Shown piece after piece: positions 24,405 to 32,814 of a DNA stretch of 45,157 nt. The notes beneath the pieces are model-generated. The model saw only the letters and a list, made by a program, of their open reading frames with translations. It was not told the origin of the DNA and did no database searches. Every line of letters begins with the position of its first letter. The stretch's first letter is position 1. Location: assembly GCF_014647515.1 (NCBI RefSeq), contig NZ_BMPI01000084.1, positions 1 through 45,157 of the forward strand, written 5' to 3'. The position numbers were made by a program, and so were the translations under genes. This DNA comes from Dactylosporangium sucinum. Its GTDB lineage: Bacteria > Actinomycetota > Actinomycetes > Mycobacteriales > Micromonosporaceae.

Positions 24405-24417
24405 CGCGGGGCCCGCT

Positions 24418-24473
24418 CATGATCGTTGGAAGCATCTGGCTGTCGGGGCAGCCAAATGCTTCCCTTGATCATG
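24418..24473. repeat. 25-bp imperfect palindrome between convergent genes
   Basis: The arms at 24418-24442 and 24449-24473 match at 21 of 25 positions, with a 6-base loop (TCGGGG). The arms contain CATGATC and GGAAGCAT, unlike the GATCTTGGAGTTG palindromes elsewhere in the window. It lies between the convergent nfo and ltaE genes and can terminate both. It may belong to another dispersed repeat family. Confidence 0.8.
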
Positions 24474-24498
24474 GAACGCCCGGGCGGCGCGGGGCGCG

Positions 24499-25530
24499 TC
24501 AGGCCAGCAGCGTCGGCAGGACCGCTTCCGCGTGCGCGATGCCCTCGCCGGTCTGGTCCAGGTGCGTCACCAGACGGACCAGGCGCGGTCCCAGCACCGA
24601 CGTCAGGATCCCCCGCTCCCGGGCCGCCGCGGCGAACGCCGGCCCGTCCAGGGAAGCCTTCGTCAGGTCCAGCGGCACGATGTTCGTACGGATCTGGGCC
24701 GGGTCCACCACACCGGCCGGGGCCAGGGCCTCGGCCAGGCGGCGGGCCCGCGCGTGGTCGTCGGCCAGGCGGGCGATGTTGTTGCGGAGTGCGTACAGGC
24801 CGGCGGCGGCCAGGATGCCCGCCTGGCGCATGCCGCCGCCGAGCCGCTTGCGCAGCTTGCGGGCCGCGGCGATGTGCGAGGCCGAGCCCACCACGAGCGA
24901 GCCGACCGGCGCGCCGAGGCCCTTCGAGAGGCACACCGACAGGGTGTCGAAGAGCGCGCCGTACTCCGCCAGGGACACCCCGTCGGCCACGTGCGCGTGC
25001 CAGATGCGCGCGCCGTCGCAGTGCAGGTGGACGCCGTAGCGGTCGGCCACCGAGCGCAGGTCCTGCAGCGTGGACAGCGGGATGACCCCGCCGCCGCCGC
25101 GGTTGTGGGTCTGCTCGACGGCGACCGCGCGGGTGGGGACGGCGACGAAGCCCTCCGGGCGGATCATCGACTCGACCGCGGCCACGTCGACAGCCGCGCC
25201 GACGGCCGGCCAGGTGCGGGTGGAGATCCCGCTCAGGGCGGCCGCGGCGCCGATCTCGTCGCTCACGATGTGCGCGGCGGCGTCGCAGAGCAGCTCGTCG
25301 CCGCGCGGGACGGCGAGCTGCAGCGCGATCTGGTTGGCCATCGTGCCGCTCGGGGCGAACAGCGCGGCCTCGTGCCCGAAGAGCGCCGCGACCTCGGCCT
25401 GCAGCTCGTGGATCGTCGGGTCCTCGTCGAAGACGTCGTCCCCGACGAGCGCCGACGCCATCGCCTCCCGCATCGCGGGCGACGGCTTGGTGAGCGTGTC
25501 CGACCGGAAGTCGACGACCGGGTCAGCCAC
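24499..25530 (-). CDS. ltaE: low-specificity L-threonine aldolase
   Basis: This PLP enzyme cleaves L-threonine or L-allo-threonine to glycine and acetaldehyde. The product is 343 residues. The N-terminal D-F-R-S-D-T-L-T-K-P motif, the cofactor-binding H-C-D-G-A-R segment (about 170-175) and S-K-G-L-G-A-P-V-G-S-L with the Schiff-base lysine (about 202) are typical. The start is GTG 25530, overlapping the end of the DAHP synthase gene by 8 bases, so the two share a message. It has no obvious pathway link to that gene. Confidence 0.93.
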   Translation of the reverse strand: MADPVVDFRSDTLTKPSPAMREAMASALVGDDVFDEDPTIHELQAEVAALFGHEAALFAPSGTMANQIALQLAVPRGDELLCDAAAHIVSDEIGAAAALSGISTRTWPAVGAAVDVAAVESMIRPEGFVAVPTRAVAVEQTHNRGGGGVIPLSTLQDLRSVADRYGVHLHCDGARIWHAHVADGVSLAEYGALFDTLSVCLSKGLGAPVGSLVVGSASHIAAARKLRKRLGGGMRQAGILAAAGLYALRNNIARLADDHARARRLAEALAPAGVVDPAQIRTNIVPLDLTKASLDGPAFAAAARERGILTSVLGPRLVRLVTHLDQTGEGIAHAEAVLPTLLA

Positions 25531-26917
25531 GCAGCATCTCCGCCACGAGGAAGGCCAGCTCCAGCGACTGCTGGGTGTTGAGGCGCGGGTCGCACGCGGT
25601 CTCGTACCGGCCCGGGAGGTCCTCGTCGACGATGGCCTGGGCGCCGCCGAGGCACTCGGTGACGTCCTCGCCGGTCAGCTCGACGTGCAGGCCGCCGGGG
25701 TGGGTCTGCAGCGCGCGGTGCACCTCGAAGTACCCGAGCACCTCGTCGACGATCCGGTCGAAGTGCCGGGTCTTGTACCCGTTCGACGACTCGTGCGTGT
25801 TGCCGTGCATCGGGTCGCACTGCCACACGACCCGGCAGCCGGCGGCGGTGACCTTCTCGACGATCGGCGGAAGCGTGTCGCGGACCTTGGTGCTGCCCAT
25901 GCGGGCGACGAACGTGAGCCGGCCCGGGACGTTGTTCGGGTTGAGCTTCTCGAACAGCTCGATGGCCTGCTCCGGCGTCGTGGTCGGGCCGAGCTTCACG
26001 CCGATCGGGTTGGCGATGCGCGACATGAAGTCGACGTGCGCGCCGTCGATCTGCCGGGTGCGCTCGCCGATCCACAGGAAGTGCCCGGACAGGCCGTAGG
26101 GCTTGCCGCCGGCGATACGCGCGAGCGGCCGTTCGTACTCCAGGGCGAGCGCCTCGTGCGAGCAGTACAGGGTCACCGTGCGCAGCGCCTCGTCGTCGTT
26201 GACCCCGCAGGCCTGCATGAACCGCAGCGCCCGGTCGATCTCACGGGCGATCGCCTCGTACCGCTGCCCCGCCGGCGAGGTCACCACAAAGCCTTTGTTC
26301 CAGTCGTGTACCGCATGCAGGTCGGCCATCCCGCCGCCGAGATACGCCCGCAGCATGTTCATCGCGCTGGACGAGTTGGCGTAGGCGCGGACCATCCGCT
26401 GCGGATCGGCCACGCGGGCCTGCGGGTCCTGGTCCAGCGAGTTGATCATGTCGCCGCGGTACGCCGGGAGACCCAGCGAATCGAGGGGCGCGGAACGCGG
26501 CTTGGTGAACTGGCCGGCCACCCGGCCGATCTTGATGACCGGCAGCGAGGCACCGTACGTGAGCACGACGGCCATCTGCAGGAGCGTCCGCGCGTTGGCG
26601 AGCACGTGCGCCTCGGTGTTGTCGGCGAACGTCTCGGCGCAGTCGCCGCCCTGCAGCATGAACGCCTTGCCGTCGGCGACGAGGGCGAGCCGCTCGCGCA
26701 GCTGATCAACCTCGTACGGCGCGACGATCGGCGGCACCGACGACAGCAGCGAGCCGACCTCGTCGACGGCCGCCTGGTCGGGCCACGGCGGCACCTGCGC
26801 GCGGGGCATGGTGCGCCACCGGTCGAGGCCGAACTCGTCGTCGTCCTGGTTGCCCGGGACGGCCGCGCGGGAGATCTCCGGACCGGGGTAAGTGAAGTGG
26901 TGCCACTCCTGCCGCAT
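25523..26917 (-). CDS. aroG: class II 3-deoxy-7-phosphoheptulonate (DAHP) synthase
   Basis: The enzyme joins phosphoenolpyruvate and erythrose 4-phosphate at the entry to the shikimate pathway. The product is 464 residues of the plant/actinobacterial class II type. Recognisable motifs are Q-G-G-D-C-A-E-T-F (about residue 88), K-P-R-S (about 134), G-E-R-T-R-Q-I-D (about 280), K-L-G-P-T-T (about 302) and Q-C-D-P-M-H-G-N-T (about 363-371). The ATG at 26917 has a TACGCT -10-like box 9 bases upstream, which suggests a near-leaderless message. In M. tuberculosis aroG (Rv2178c) is likewise near pknL. The gene overlaps ltaE downstream. Confidence 0.95.
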   Translation of the reverse strand: MRQEWHHFTYPGPEISRAAVPGNQDDDEFGLDRWRTMPRAQVPPWPDQAAVDEVGSLLSSVPPIVAPYEVDQLRERLALVADGKAFMLQGGDCAETFADNTEAHVLANARTLLQMAVVLTYGASLPVIKIGRVAGQFTKPRSAPLDSLGLPAYRGDMINSLDQDPQARVADPQRMVRAYANSSSAMNMLRAYLGGGMADLHAVHDWNKGFVVTSPAGQRYEAIAREIDRALRFMQACGVNDDEALRTVTLYCSHEALALEYERPLARIAGGKPYGLSGHFLWIGERTRQIDGAHVDFMSRIANPIGVKLGPTTTPEQAIELFEKLNPNNVPGRLTFVARMGSTKVRDTLPPIVEKVTAAGCRVVWQCDPMHGNTHESSNGYKTRHFDRIVDEVLGYFEVHRALQTHPGGLHVELTGEDVTECLGGAQAIVDEDLPGRYETACDPRLNTQQSLELAFLVAEMLRG

Positions 26918-27014
26918 GAGCCAAAGCGTAGCGACTGTGCGGCCGGGGGTGACCGTCGCCATCCCGCCCTTCTCACGCCCCGGGACCACCCACCTCCCAC
27001 CCACCCCTCCCCCG

Positions 27015-27084
27015 CGATCTTGGAGTTGTGGTCCCGAAATGTCGGGCATGGTCGCACAAAACAGGCACCACAACTCCAAGATCG
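27015..27084. repeat. long palindrome, copy 2 of the dispersed element
   Basis: The arms CGATCTTGGAGTTGTGGT (27015-27032) and their exact complement (27067-27084) form a perfect 18-bp inverted repeat. The interior holds a small second hairpin CCCGA-AATG-TCGGG (27033-27046). The arm core GATCTTGGAGTTG is identical to copy 1 at 2006-2084, while the interior differs. It lies between lpdA and the upstream region of the DAHP synthase gene. Confidence 0.9.
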
Positions 27085-27360
27085 ACGCAGCCCGGACGGC
27101 GCGAGCACGGCGCGGCGCGGGAAGGGCGGCGCGGGAGGGGCGGCGCGGGAGGGGCAGGCGCGGAGCGGCGCGAGGCGCGGCGCGGGAGGGGCAGGCGCGG
27201 AGCGGCGCGGCGCGGGAGGCCGGCGCGGTGCCGGCGGGCAGGGCGCAGGCGCGCCCAGGCGGGCGGCGCGGCGCGAGGCTGGCGGGCGGCGCGAAGCGGA
27301 CGGCGCGGCGCAAAGCGGACGGCGCGGCACCAAGCGCGCCGCCCGCGTGGGCTCGCCGGG
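27085..27360. repeat. GC-rich degenerate repeat tract
   Basis: This 276-base stretch between the palindrome and the lpdA stop has no plausible gene. The plus strand is purine-rich and built of degenerate units such as GGCGCGGGAGGGGCAGGCG. One unit of about 30 bases is repeated about 35 bases apart, near 27148 and 27183. A second repeat (GAAGCGGACGGCGCGGCGC and variants) follows near 27290. A related but shorter tract follows the first palindrome. Confidence 0.6.
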
Positions 27361-28740
27361 TCACATGTTGATCATGTGGCCGCTGAGGCCGTGGATCGCC
27401 TCCTTGACCGCCTCGCCGAGGGTCGGGTGGGCGTGGACGTTGCGGGCCACCTCGTGCACCGTCAGGTCCCACTGCTGGGCCAGGGTCAGCTCCGGCAGCA
27501 GCTCGGTGACCTCGGGCCCGATCAGGTGGCCGCCGAGCAGCTCGCCGTACTTCTGGTCGCTGATCAGCTTCACGAAGCCGGTCGTGTCGCCCAGGCCGTG
27601 GGCCTTGCCGTTGGCCGTGAACGGGAACTTGGCCACCTTGACGTCGTAACCGCGATCGCGGGCCTGCGCCTCCGTGTACCCGAAGCTGGCGATCTGCGGC
27701 TGGCAGTACGTCGCGCGCGGGATCATCACGTAGTCCAGCTCCATCGTCTCGGCGCCCGCGATGGTCTCGGCCGCGATGATGCCCATCGACTCGGCGGCGT
27801 GCGCGAGCATCAGCTTCGCCGTCACGTCACCGATCGCGTAGATGTGCGGCACGTTGGTGCGCAGCCGGCCGTCGACCGCGATCGCGCCCCGGTCGGTGAG
27901 CGCCACGCCGGTCTTCTCCAGCCCGTAGCCCTCGACGCGCGGCTGGAAGCCGATCGCCTGCAGGAGCTTGTCCGCCTCCAGCACCCGCGTCGACCCGCCC
28001 GACGACACCGTGACCCGCACGCCCGAGCCGCTCTCGGCGACCGACTCGACGCGGGTCGAGGTGAGCACGGTGATGCCGAGGCGCTTGTACCGCTTGGCGA
28101 GCTCGGCCGACACGTCCTCGTCCTCGAGCGGCACCACCCGGTCGAGGAACTCGACGACGGTGACCTTCACGCCGTAGTTGTGCAGCACGTACGCGAACTC
28201 GACGCCGATCGCGCCGGCGCCGGCGATGATGATCGAGGACGGCAGGTCCTCGGTCATGATCTGCTCCTCGTACGTCACCACCCGGTCGGACAGCGTGGTG
28301 CCGGGGAGCAGCCGCGTGGTCGCCCCGGTGGCGATGATGCAGTTGGCGAACGTGATGGTCTCGTCACCGACCCGCATCGTGTGGTCGTCCAGGAAGGTGC
28401 CGCGCACGCTGTACTGCTTGATCTCGTTCTTCTTCATCAGGTAGTGGACGCCCTTGACCCGGCCGTCGGCCACCTTGCGGCTGCGCTGGAACGCGGCGGA
28501 GTAGTCGAACGTGACGTCGCCCTGGATGCCGAAGGTCTTGGCCTCGGCGGTGAAGATGTGCGCCAGCTCCGCGTTGCGCAGCAGCGCCTTCGACGGGATG
28601 CAGCCGACGTTGAGACAGACCCCGCCCCAGTACTTCTCCTCGACGATGGCGGTGCGCAGGCCGAGCTGGGCGGCGCGTACGGCGGCGGTGTACCCGCCCG
28701 GCCCCGCGCCGAGGACGACGACGTCGAAGTGTTCAGTCAT
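27361..28740 (-). CDS. lpdA: dihydrolipoyl dehydrogenase (E3)
   Basis: E3 reoxidises lipoyl groups of 2-oxoacid dehydrogenase complexes, passing electrons through a disulfide and FAD to NAD+. The product is 459 residues. FAD-binding G-A-G-P-G-G-Y is at about 11-17, the redox-active C-L-N-V-G-C-I-P-S-K at about 41-50, and NAD-binding G-A-G-A-I-G-V-E at about 175-182. The second FAD contact is A-I-G-D-V and the C-terminal catalytic H-A-H-P-T-L-G-E is at about 440-447. The ATG at 28740 overlaps the corA stop as ATGA. No acyltransferase gene is adjacent, so this is a stand-alone E3, as in mycobacteria. Confidence 0.96.
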   Translation of the reverse strand: MTEHFDVVVLGAGPGGYTAAVRAAQLGLRTAIVEEKYWGGVCLNVGCIPSKALLRNAELAHIFTAEAKTFGIQGDVTFDYSAAFQRSRKVADGRVKGVHYLMKKNEIKQYSVRGTFLDDHTMRVGDETITFANCIIATGATTRLLPGTTLSDRVVTYEEQIMTEDLPSSIIIAGAGAIGVEFAYVLHNYGVKVTVVEFLDRVVPLEDEDVSAELAKRYKRLGITVLTSTRVESVAESGSGVRVTVSSGGSTRVLEADKLLQAIGFQPRVEGYGLEKTGVALTDRGAIAVDGRLRTNVPHIYAIGDVTAKLMLAHAAESMGIIAAETIAGAETMELDYVMIPRATYCQPQIASFGYTEAQARDRGYDVKVAKFPFTANGKAHGLGDTTGFVKLISDQKYGELLGGHLIGPEVTELLPELTLAQQWDLTVHEVARNVHAHPTLGEAVKEAIHGLSGHMINM

Positions 28741-29708
28741 AGCCAATCCTTGCGTCTGAAGGCGATATACAGTCCGACGGACAAGATCACGATCAACACC
28801 GCCGATGTGACGAACCCCGCCTGCTTCTCGTACCCCGGGAAGGGCAGATTCTGCCCGTAGTAACCGGTAACAGCCGTGGGCACCGCGATGATGGCGGCCC
28901 AGCTGGTGACCTTCTTCATGATGTTGTTCATCCGGTTGCCCTGCACCGCCAGGTTGGACTCCAGGATGGTCGCGACGAAGTCGCGCAGGGACTCGGTGAA
29001 CTCCGTCACGCGCAGCACGTGGTCGTAGAGATCGTGGAAGTACGGCATCATCTCGTCGCCGACGATGCCCTCGCGCGCCCGCATGAGGCCGTTGACCAGC
29101 TCGCGCATCGGCAGGACCACCTTGCGCATCCGGCCCAGGCTCTTGCGCAGCCGGAAGCTGCGCTGCTGCACCTGCCGGATCGCCTGCGGGGTCTCCTCGA
29201 ACAGCCGGTCCTCCAGCGACTCGAGGGCCTCGTCGAGCGCCTGCACCGCGTCGTACTGCCCGTCGACGACGACGTCGAGCAGCCCGTGCACGAGCCAGGG
29301 GACGCCGTTGCCGGCCAGCTCGGCGGTGTCGTCCCAGCGCCGCACGACGGTGTCGATGTCGAACTCCGCCGCGTGCACGGTGATGAGCGCCTGCTTGGTC
29401 AGGAACGCGGACACCTCGTGGACGGCCAGGTCGCCCGACTCCGGGTCGAAGTCGATCGCGTACGCGTTGCAGTACAGATGCTGCGCGTAGTGCATGAGCT
29501 TGGGCCGTTCGTGCGGGGACAGCGCGTCCTCGATCGCGAGCTGGTGCAGGCCGAACTCCTCCTGCACCCGGTCGTAGTCGGCCTGCTTGGGATCGGTGAG
29601 ATCGAGCCAGACCACCGAGTCGGCGGAGCGGAGATGCTCGGATATATCGTCGAGCGGGAAGTCCTCCGCTTCCAGCTCACCGTTGCGGTAGAGCCGCGTG
29701 CGCGCCAT
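28737..29708 (-). CDS. corA: CorA-family magnesium/cobalt transport protein
   Basis: The product is 323 residues with a large cytoplasmic domain, a long stalk helix and two C-terminal membrane helices (about 262-281 and 294-314), the CorA fold. The pore signature G-M-N between the helices reads G-Q-N here (Y-Y-G-Q-N, about 279-283), a variant that may alter ion choice. The ATG at 29708 is preferred over an upstream in-frame start that would run into the divergent gene. It is coupled to lpdA downstream by a 4-base overlap. Confidence 0.92.
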   Translation of the reverse strand: MARTRLYRNGELEAEDFPLDDISEHLRSADSVVWLDLTDPKQADYDRVQEEFGLHQLAIEDALSPHERPKLMHYAQHLYCNAYAIDFDPESGDLAVHEVSAFLTKQALITVHAAEFDIDTVVRRWDDTAELAGNGVPWLVHGLLDVVVDGQYDAVQALDEALESLEDRLFEETPQAIRQVQQRSFRLRKSLGRMRKVVLPMRELVNGLMRAREGIVGDEMMPYFHDLYDHVLRVTEFTESLRDFVATILESNLAVQGNRMNNIMKKVTSWAAIIAVPTAVTGYYGQNLPFPGYEKQAGFVTSAVLIVILSVGLYIAFRRKDWL

Positions 29709-29736
29709 ACCGCCATCAAACCAGAAGGAGGCCCGG

Positions 29737-30513
29737 GTGGCGGGATTCGCCGAGGCCACGACGATTCGCGACGGCGAGGTCGACCTGGATCCACAGTGGA
29801 CCGTGGGCCCGCGCCCGCACGGTGGCTACCTGCTGGCTGTCCTGGCCCGCGCCGCCGGCTCCGAGCAGCACCCCGACCCCCTCTCGGCCAGCGCGGTCTA
29901 CCTCTCCCCGCCCGACGTCGGCCCGGCCGCGGTGACCGTCGAGCGGCTGCGCGACGGCCGCTCCGCCAGCCAGGTGCGGGCCCGCCTGACCCAGAAGGAC
30001 CGCACCTGCGTCGAGGCCCTCTTCACGCTCGGCCACCTCACGGACGGCCAGCGTGAGCAGCGCTGGGTGGAGAGCCCGCCGCCGGACGTCGCGCCGAGGC
30101 ACCAGTTGTACCGAACGCCGGTGCGACCCCCGGGCTCGGAGGTGACCGTCAACATGCTCGACCTCGTCGACCAGCGCGTCGACTGGGACGGCGCCGGCGA
30201 GCACCCGGGCGACCTGCGCGGCTGGCTCAGCCTGCCGGAGGGCGAGGACTGGGACCCGATCTCGCTGCTCTACGCCGCCGACGCGTTCCCGCCGGCCACG
30301 TTCTCACTGGGCAGCACGGGGTGGGTGCCGACGCTGGAGCTCACGGCGTACATCCGCGGCGTTCCCGCCCCGGGCCCGCTGCGCGTCCGGCAGCGCGCCC
30401 GCCTGCTCTCCGACAGCCTGGTCGACCAGGTCTGCGAGATCTGGGACGCCGAGGGCCGGGTGGTCGTGCAGGCCACGCAGCTGGCCGCCTACCGCATTCC
30501 CGGCCGGTCGTGA
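29737..30513 (+). CDS. acyl-CoA thioesterase-like protein (TesB/thioesterase superfamily)
   Basis: The product is 258 residues and is built like the double-hotdog TesB-type thioesterases. An N-terminal W-T-V-G-x-R-P-H-G-G-Y-L-L-A segment (about 23-36) forms the first hotdog, and a second half ends with D-A-E-G-R-V-V-V-Q-A-T-Q-L-A. These enzymes hydrolyse acyl-CoA; the substrate length is unknown. The GTG at 29737 follows a strong AGAAGGAGG ribosome site. Only 28 bases separate it from the divergent corA start, so its promoter must overlap corA. Confidence 0.85.
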   Translation: MAGFAEATTIRDGEVDLDPQWTVGPRPHGGYLLAVLARAAGSEQHPDPLSASAVYLSPPDVGPAAVTVERLRDGRSASQVRARLTQKDRTCVEALFTLGHLTDGQREQRWVESPPPDVAPRHQLYRTPVRPPGSEVTVNMLDLVDQRVDWDGAGEHPGDLRGWLSLPEGEDWDPISLLYAADAFPPATFSLGSTGWVPTLELTAYIRGVPAPGPLRVRQRARLLSDSLVDQVCEIWDAEGRVVVQATQLAAYRIPGRS

Positions 30514-30514
30514 A

Positions 30515-30548
30515 GGTGCCCCCCTGCGCAGCCGCGCAGGGGGGCACC
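30515..30548. terminator. 15-bp perfect hairpin, bidirectional terminator
   Basis: GGTGCCCCCCTGCGC (30515-30529) and its exact complement (30534-30548) enclose a 4-base loop AGCC. It begins right after the thioesterase stop and ends 15 bases before the stop of the convergent small gene. There is no long T-tract, which is common for actinomycete terminators. Confidence 0.88.
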
Positions 30549-30563
30549 CCTTCGGAGAGGAGG

Positions 30564-30860
30564 TTACCGCTTGACTCGTTGCTTCACGCTCTTGCTGGTC
30601 CTCCGCCACGCGTTGACGGCTCGCTGACGCGGCGTCGGGTGGGCCCGACGACGGCGTACGACCGTCACGACCGCCACCACGACGGTGGCGAGGCCGGCGG
30701 CGGCGGTGGCCAGCGTGACGGGTCGGCGCCGCGCCGTGGCCTTGGCCTGCTCGGCCAGCTCGGCCGACGTCTCCTTGGCGCTGGCGGCCCACTCACCGGC
30801 TGCGTCGCGCAGCCCGGTACGGGTGTCGGTCTGACTACCGTTCGCATGCGTCACGCTCAT
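30564..30860 (-). CDS. small single-pass membrane protein
   Basis: The product is 98 residues. A polar, amphipathic N-terminal half (about 1-48) with an Ala/Glu/Lys-rich helix precedes one membrane helix (about 53-72), and the C-terminus is very basic (Arg and Lys). It resembles small DUF3618-like actinobacterial membrane proteins, but I do not claim that family. The ATG at 30860 has a good AAAGGGG site 7 bases upstream. It ends at the shared terminator. Confidence 0.75.
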   Translation of the reverse strand: MSVTHANGSQTDTRTGLRDAAGEWAASAKETSAELAEQAKATARRRPVTLATAAAGLATVVVAVVTVVRRRRAHPTPRQRAVNAWRRTSKSVKQRVKR

Positions 30861-30954
30861 CGCTGCCCCTTTCTCTCTACGGTGGTGCATGCCCAATCCC
30901 GCCGTTCCCGAATCCCCGCGGCGGCACCCGGGTTCACGGATCGATGGGGCGGAC

Positions 30955-32814
30955 CTACGTGAGGGTTGCGGCGATCAGGGCGTGGTCCGAGGTCACGGCG
31001 GTGCCCACCGTCACGGCGGTGCAGGTCAGGCCGTTCACCAGCATGTGGTCGATCTCCTTGGCCGGGGCGTCGGCCGGGAAGGTGCGCACCGGGCGGAACC
31101 GGGCGAAGCCGTCCGCCCAGCCCGCGTCCGCGAACGCGCGCAGCGCCGGGCCGCCGGGTTCGATGTTGAGGTCGCCGGCGATCACGGCCGGGTTGCCCTC
31201 CGCGAACCGCGTGGCGAACTCCGCGATCTCCCCCACCTGGACCAGCGGCTCGGCGTCGGGCGGGGGCTGGATGTGGGTCGACACCACGGCGAGCCGGCGG
31301 TCGCCGTACTCCACCAGGACGCCCAGCGCCTGGGCGCCCGTCGGAGCGCCGGCCCGGGAGAGGCGGATCGACTCCGAACGGACCACGGGGAGGTTGGTCA
31401 TGACGGCGTCGCCCCAGTACTGGTCGGCGGCGGGAGCGAAGAGATAGCGCAGGCCCAGGCGGCGGGACAGCGCCTGCAGGTCGTCGTGGCCGCCGTTGAG
31501 CAGCCAGGCCCGGTCCACCTCCGACAGGACCACGACGTCCGGGTGCTGCTCGGCGATCGCCTTCGCCGCGGTGTCCGGGCGGAAGGTGCCGTCGAGGCCG
31601 AAGCCCATCCGGATGTTGTACGCGACCAGGCGCAGGCCGCCGGCCGAAGCGGCGCCGGCCGGGGCGGGGCGGAACGACACGCCGGCGAGGGGTACCGCCA
31701 GGCAGACGACGGCGGCGATCGCGGCGACGCGGAACGACAGCGCCGGGGAGTCGGCGGGCGCGGCGGAAGTCTCGGCCGGGCCGCGGATGAGGAACCAGGC
31801 CGGCACCGACGCGACCGCGACCGGGACCCAGAAGTTGGGGTAACCGATGTCGAACGCCGCGTAGTAACCGATCGCGCCCACCGCGAAGATCAGCATGCCG
31901 GTCAGCACCGGATAGCCGGACGGGCGCGGTGCCGGACGGCGGGCGGCGGCCAGCGCCGAGCCCAGGATCGAGGCGAGGAAGATCGGGACGACGGCGGTGG
32001 CGGCCCAGGAGCCCGTCGCCGGCTCGGGCCACGCCGCGAGCAGCGTCCCGAGCAGCAGGAACCCCGCCCGGCCCCAGCGCTCGACGGCCGACCAGTTGCT
32101 CCGCACGCTGAGCGACGAGATCAGGAAGGCCAGGACGGCGAGGCCGAACACCACCTGCGGCACGAACGGCGGCGGCTGGCCGACGACGCGGTCGTGCAGG
32201 CCGCCGAAGCCCATGGCGACGACCGGCGGGGAGAGGACGAACATCCCGGTCAGCAGCATCGCCGGACCGGCCAACAGCCAGCCGCCGCCGTGGGAGGGGT
32301 CGGGCGCGGGCTTCCAGCAGTACCAGAGGAATATCAGCGCCTCGATCAGCACCACCGGGGCGGCCCACCACCACGCCCGCCACGAGAGGTCGACCGTGTC
32401 CAGCGCCGCGTGCTGCAGCGCGGCGGCGGCGAGGCCGAGCGGCACGCCCGGGACCGCCGAACCGCCCCGCGCGGCCGTGGCCGCGAGCCACACGAGGCCG
32501 CAGAACAGGCCGGCGGAGGCGACGTACAGCTGCGGCTGCCCGCCGTGGACGAAGACCAGCGCGAGCCGGGCGGTCGCGAGCCCGGCGGCGGCGACGAACG
32601 AGACCCGCCGGGCGAACCGCACGAGCGCGAACGGCACCGCGAACCAGGCGAACGCGAACGCGCCCATCAGCTCGGCGGGGGTCGATGCCGCCTGACCGAA
32701 GATCGTGATGATCGACGGTAACCAGACCCGTAACAGGTCGACCAGCAGCAGGATCCCCGCGGCGAGCGCGAGGGTGTCAGTCCTCGCGAACGACGACCTG
32801 GACGGCGGCGTCAT
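30955..32814 (-). CDS. membrane protein with C-terminal endonuclease/exonuclease/phosphatase domain
   Basis: The product is 619 residues. The first 385 form about ten membrane helices. The rest is an EEP-fold catalytic domain: Y-N-I-R-M-G with the metal-site Asn (about 398), S-E-V-D with Glu (about 430), T-H-I-Q-P-P, G-D-L-N (about 549) and S-D-H (about 608). The domain lies outside or inside depending on helix count, which I cannot fix by eye. EEP enzymes cleave phosphodiesters in nucleic acids, lipids or phosphosugars; the substrate is unknown. The ATG overlaps the upstream regulator gene by 38 bases, so the two are translationally linked. Confidence 0.88.
   Translation of the reverse strand: MTPPSRSSFARTDTLALAAGILLLVDLLRVWLPSIITIFGQAASTPAELMGAFAFAWFAVPFALVRFARRVSFVAAAGLATARLALVFVHGGQPQLYVASAGLFCGLVWLAATAARGGSAVPGVPLGLAAAALQHAALDTVDLSWRAWWWAAPVVLIEALIFLWYCWKPAPDPSHGGGWLLAGPAMLLTGMFVLSPPVVAMGFGGLHDRVVGQPPPFVPQVVFGLAVLAFLISSLSVRSNWSAVERWGRAGFLLLGTLLAAWPEPATGSWAATAVVPIFLASILGSALAAARRPAPRPSGYPVLTGMLIFAVGAIGYYAAFDIGYPNFWVPVAVASVPAWFLIRGPAETSAAPADSPALSFRVAAIAAVVCLAVPLAGVSFRPAPAGAASAGGLRLVAYNIRMGFGLDGTFRPDTAAKAIAEQHPDVVVLSEVDRAWLLNGGHDDLQALSRRLGLRYLFAPAADQYWGDAVMTNLPVVRSESIRLSRAGAPTGAQALGVLVEYGDRRLAVVSTHIQPPPDAEPLVQVGEIAEFATRFAEGNPAVIAGDLNIEPGGPALRAFADAGWADGFARFRPVRTFPADAPAKEIDHMLVNGLTCTAVTVGTAVTSDHALIAATLT

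Noticed and set aside
27085..27360. Coding sequence in the repeat tract downstream of lpdA
   Set aside because: Open frames there are only repeats of Arg, Gly and Ala codons without start context or family features.
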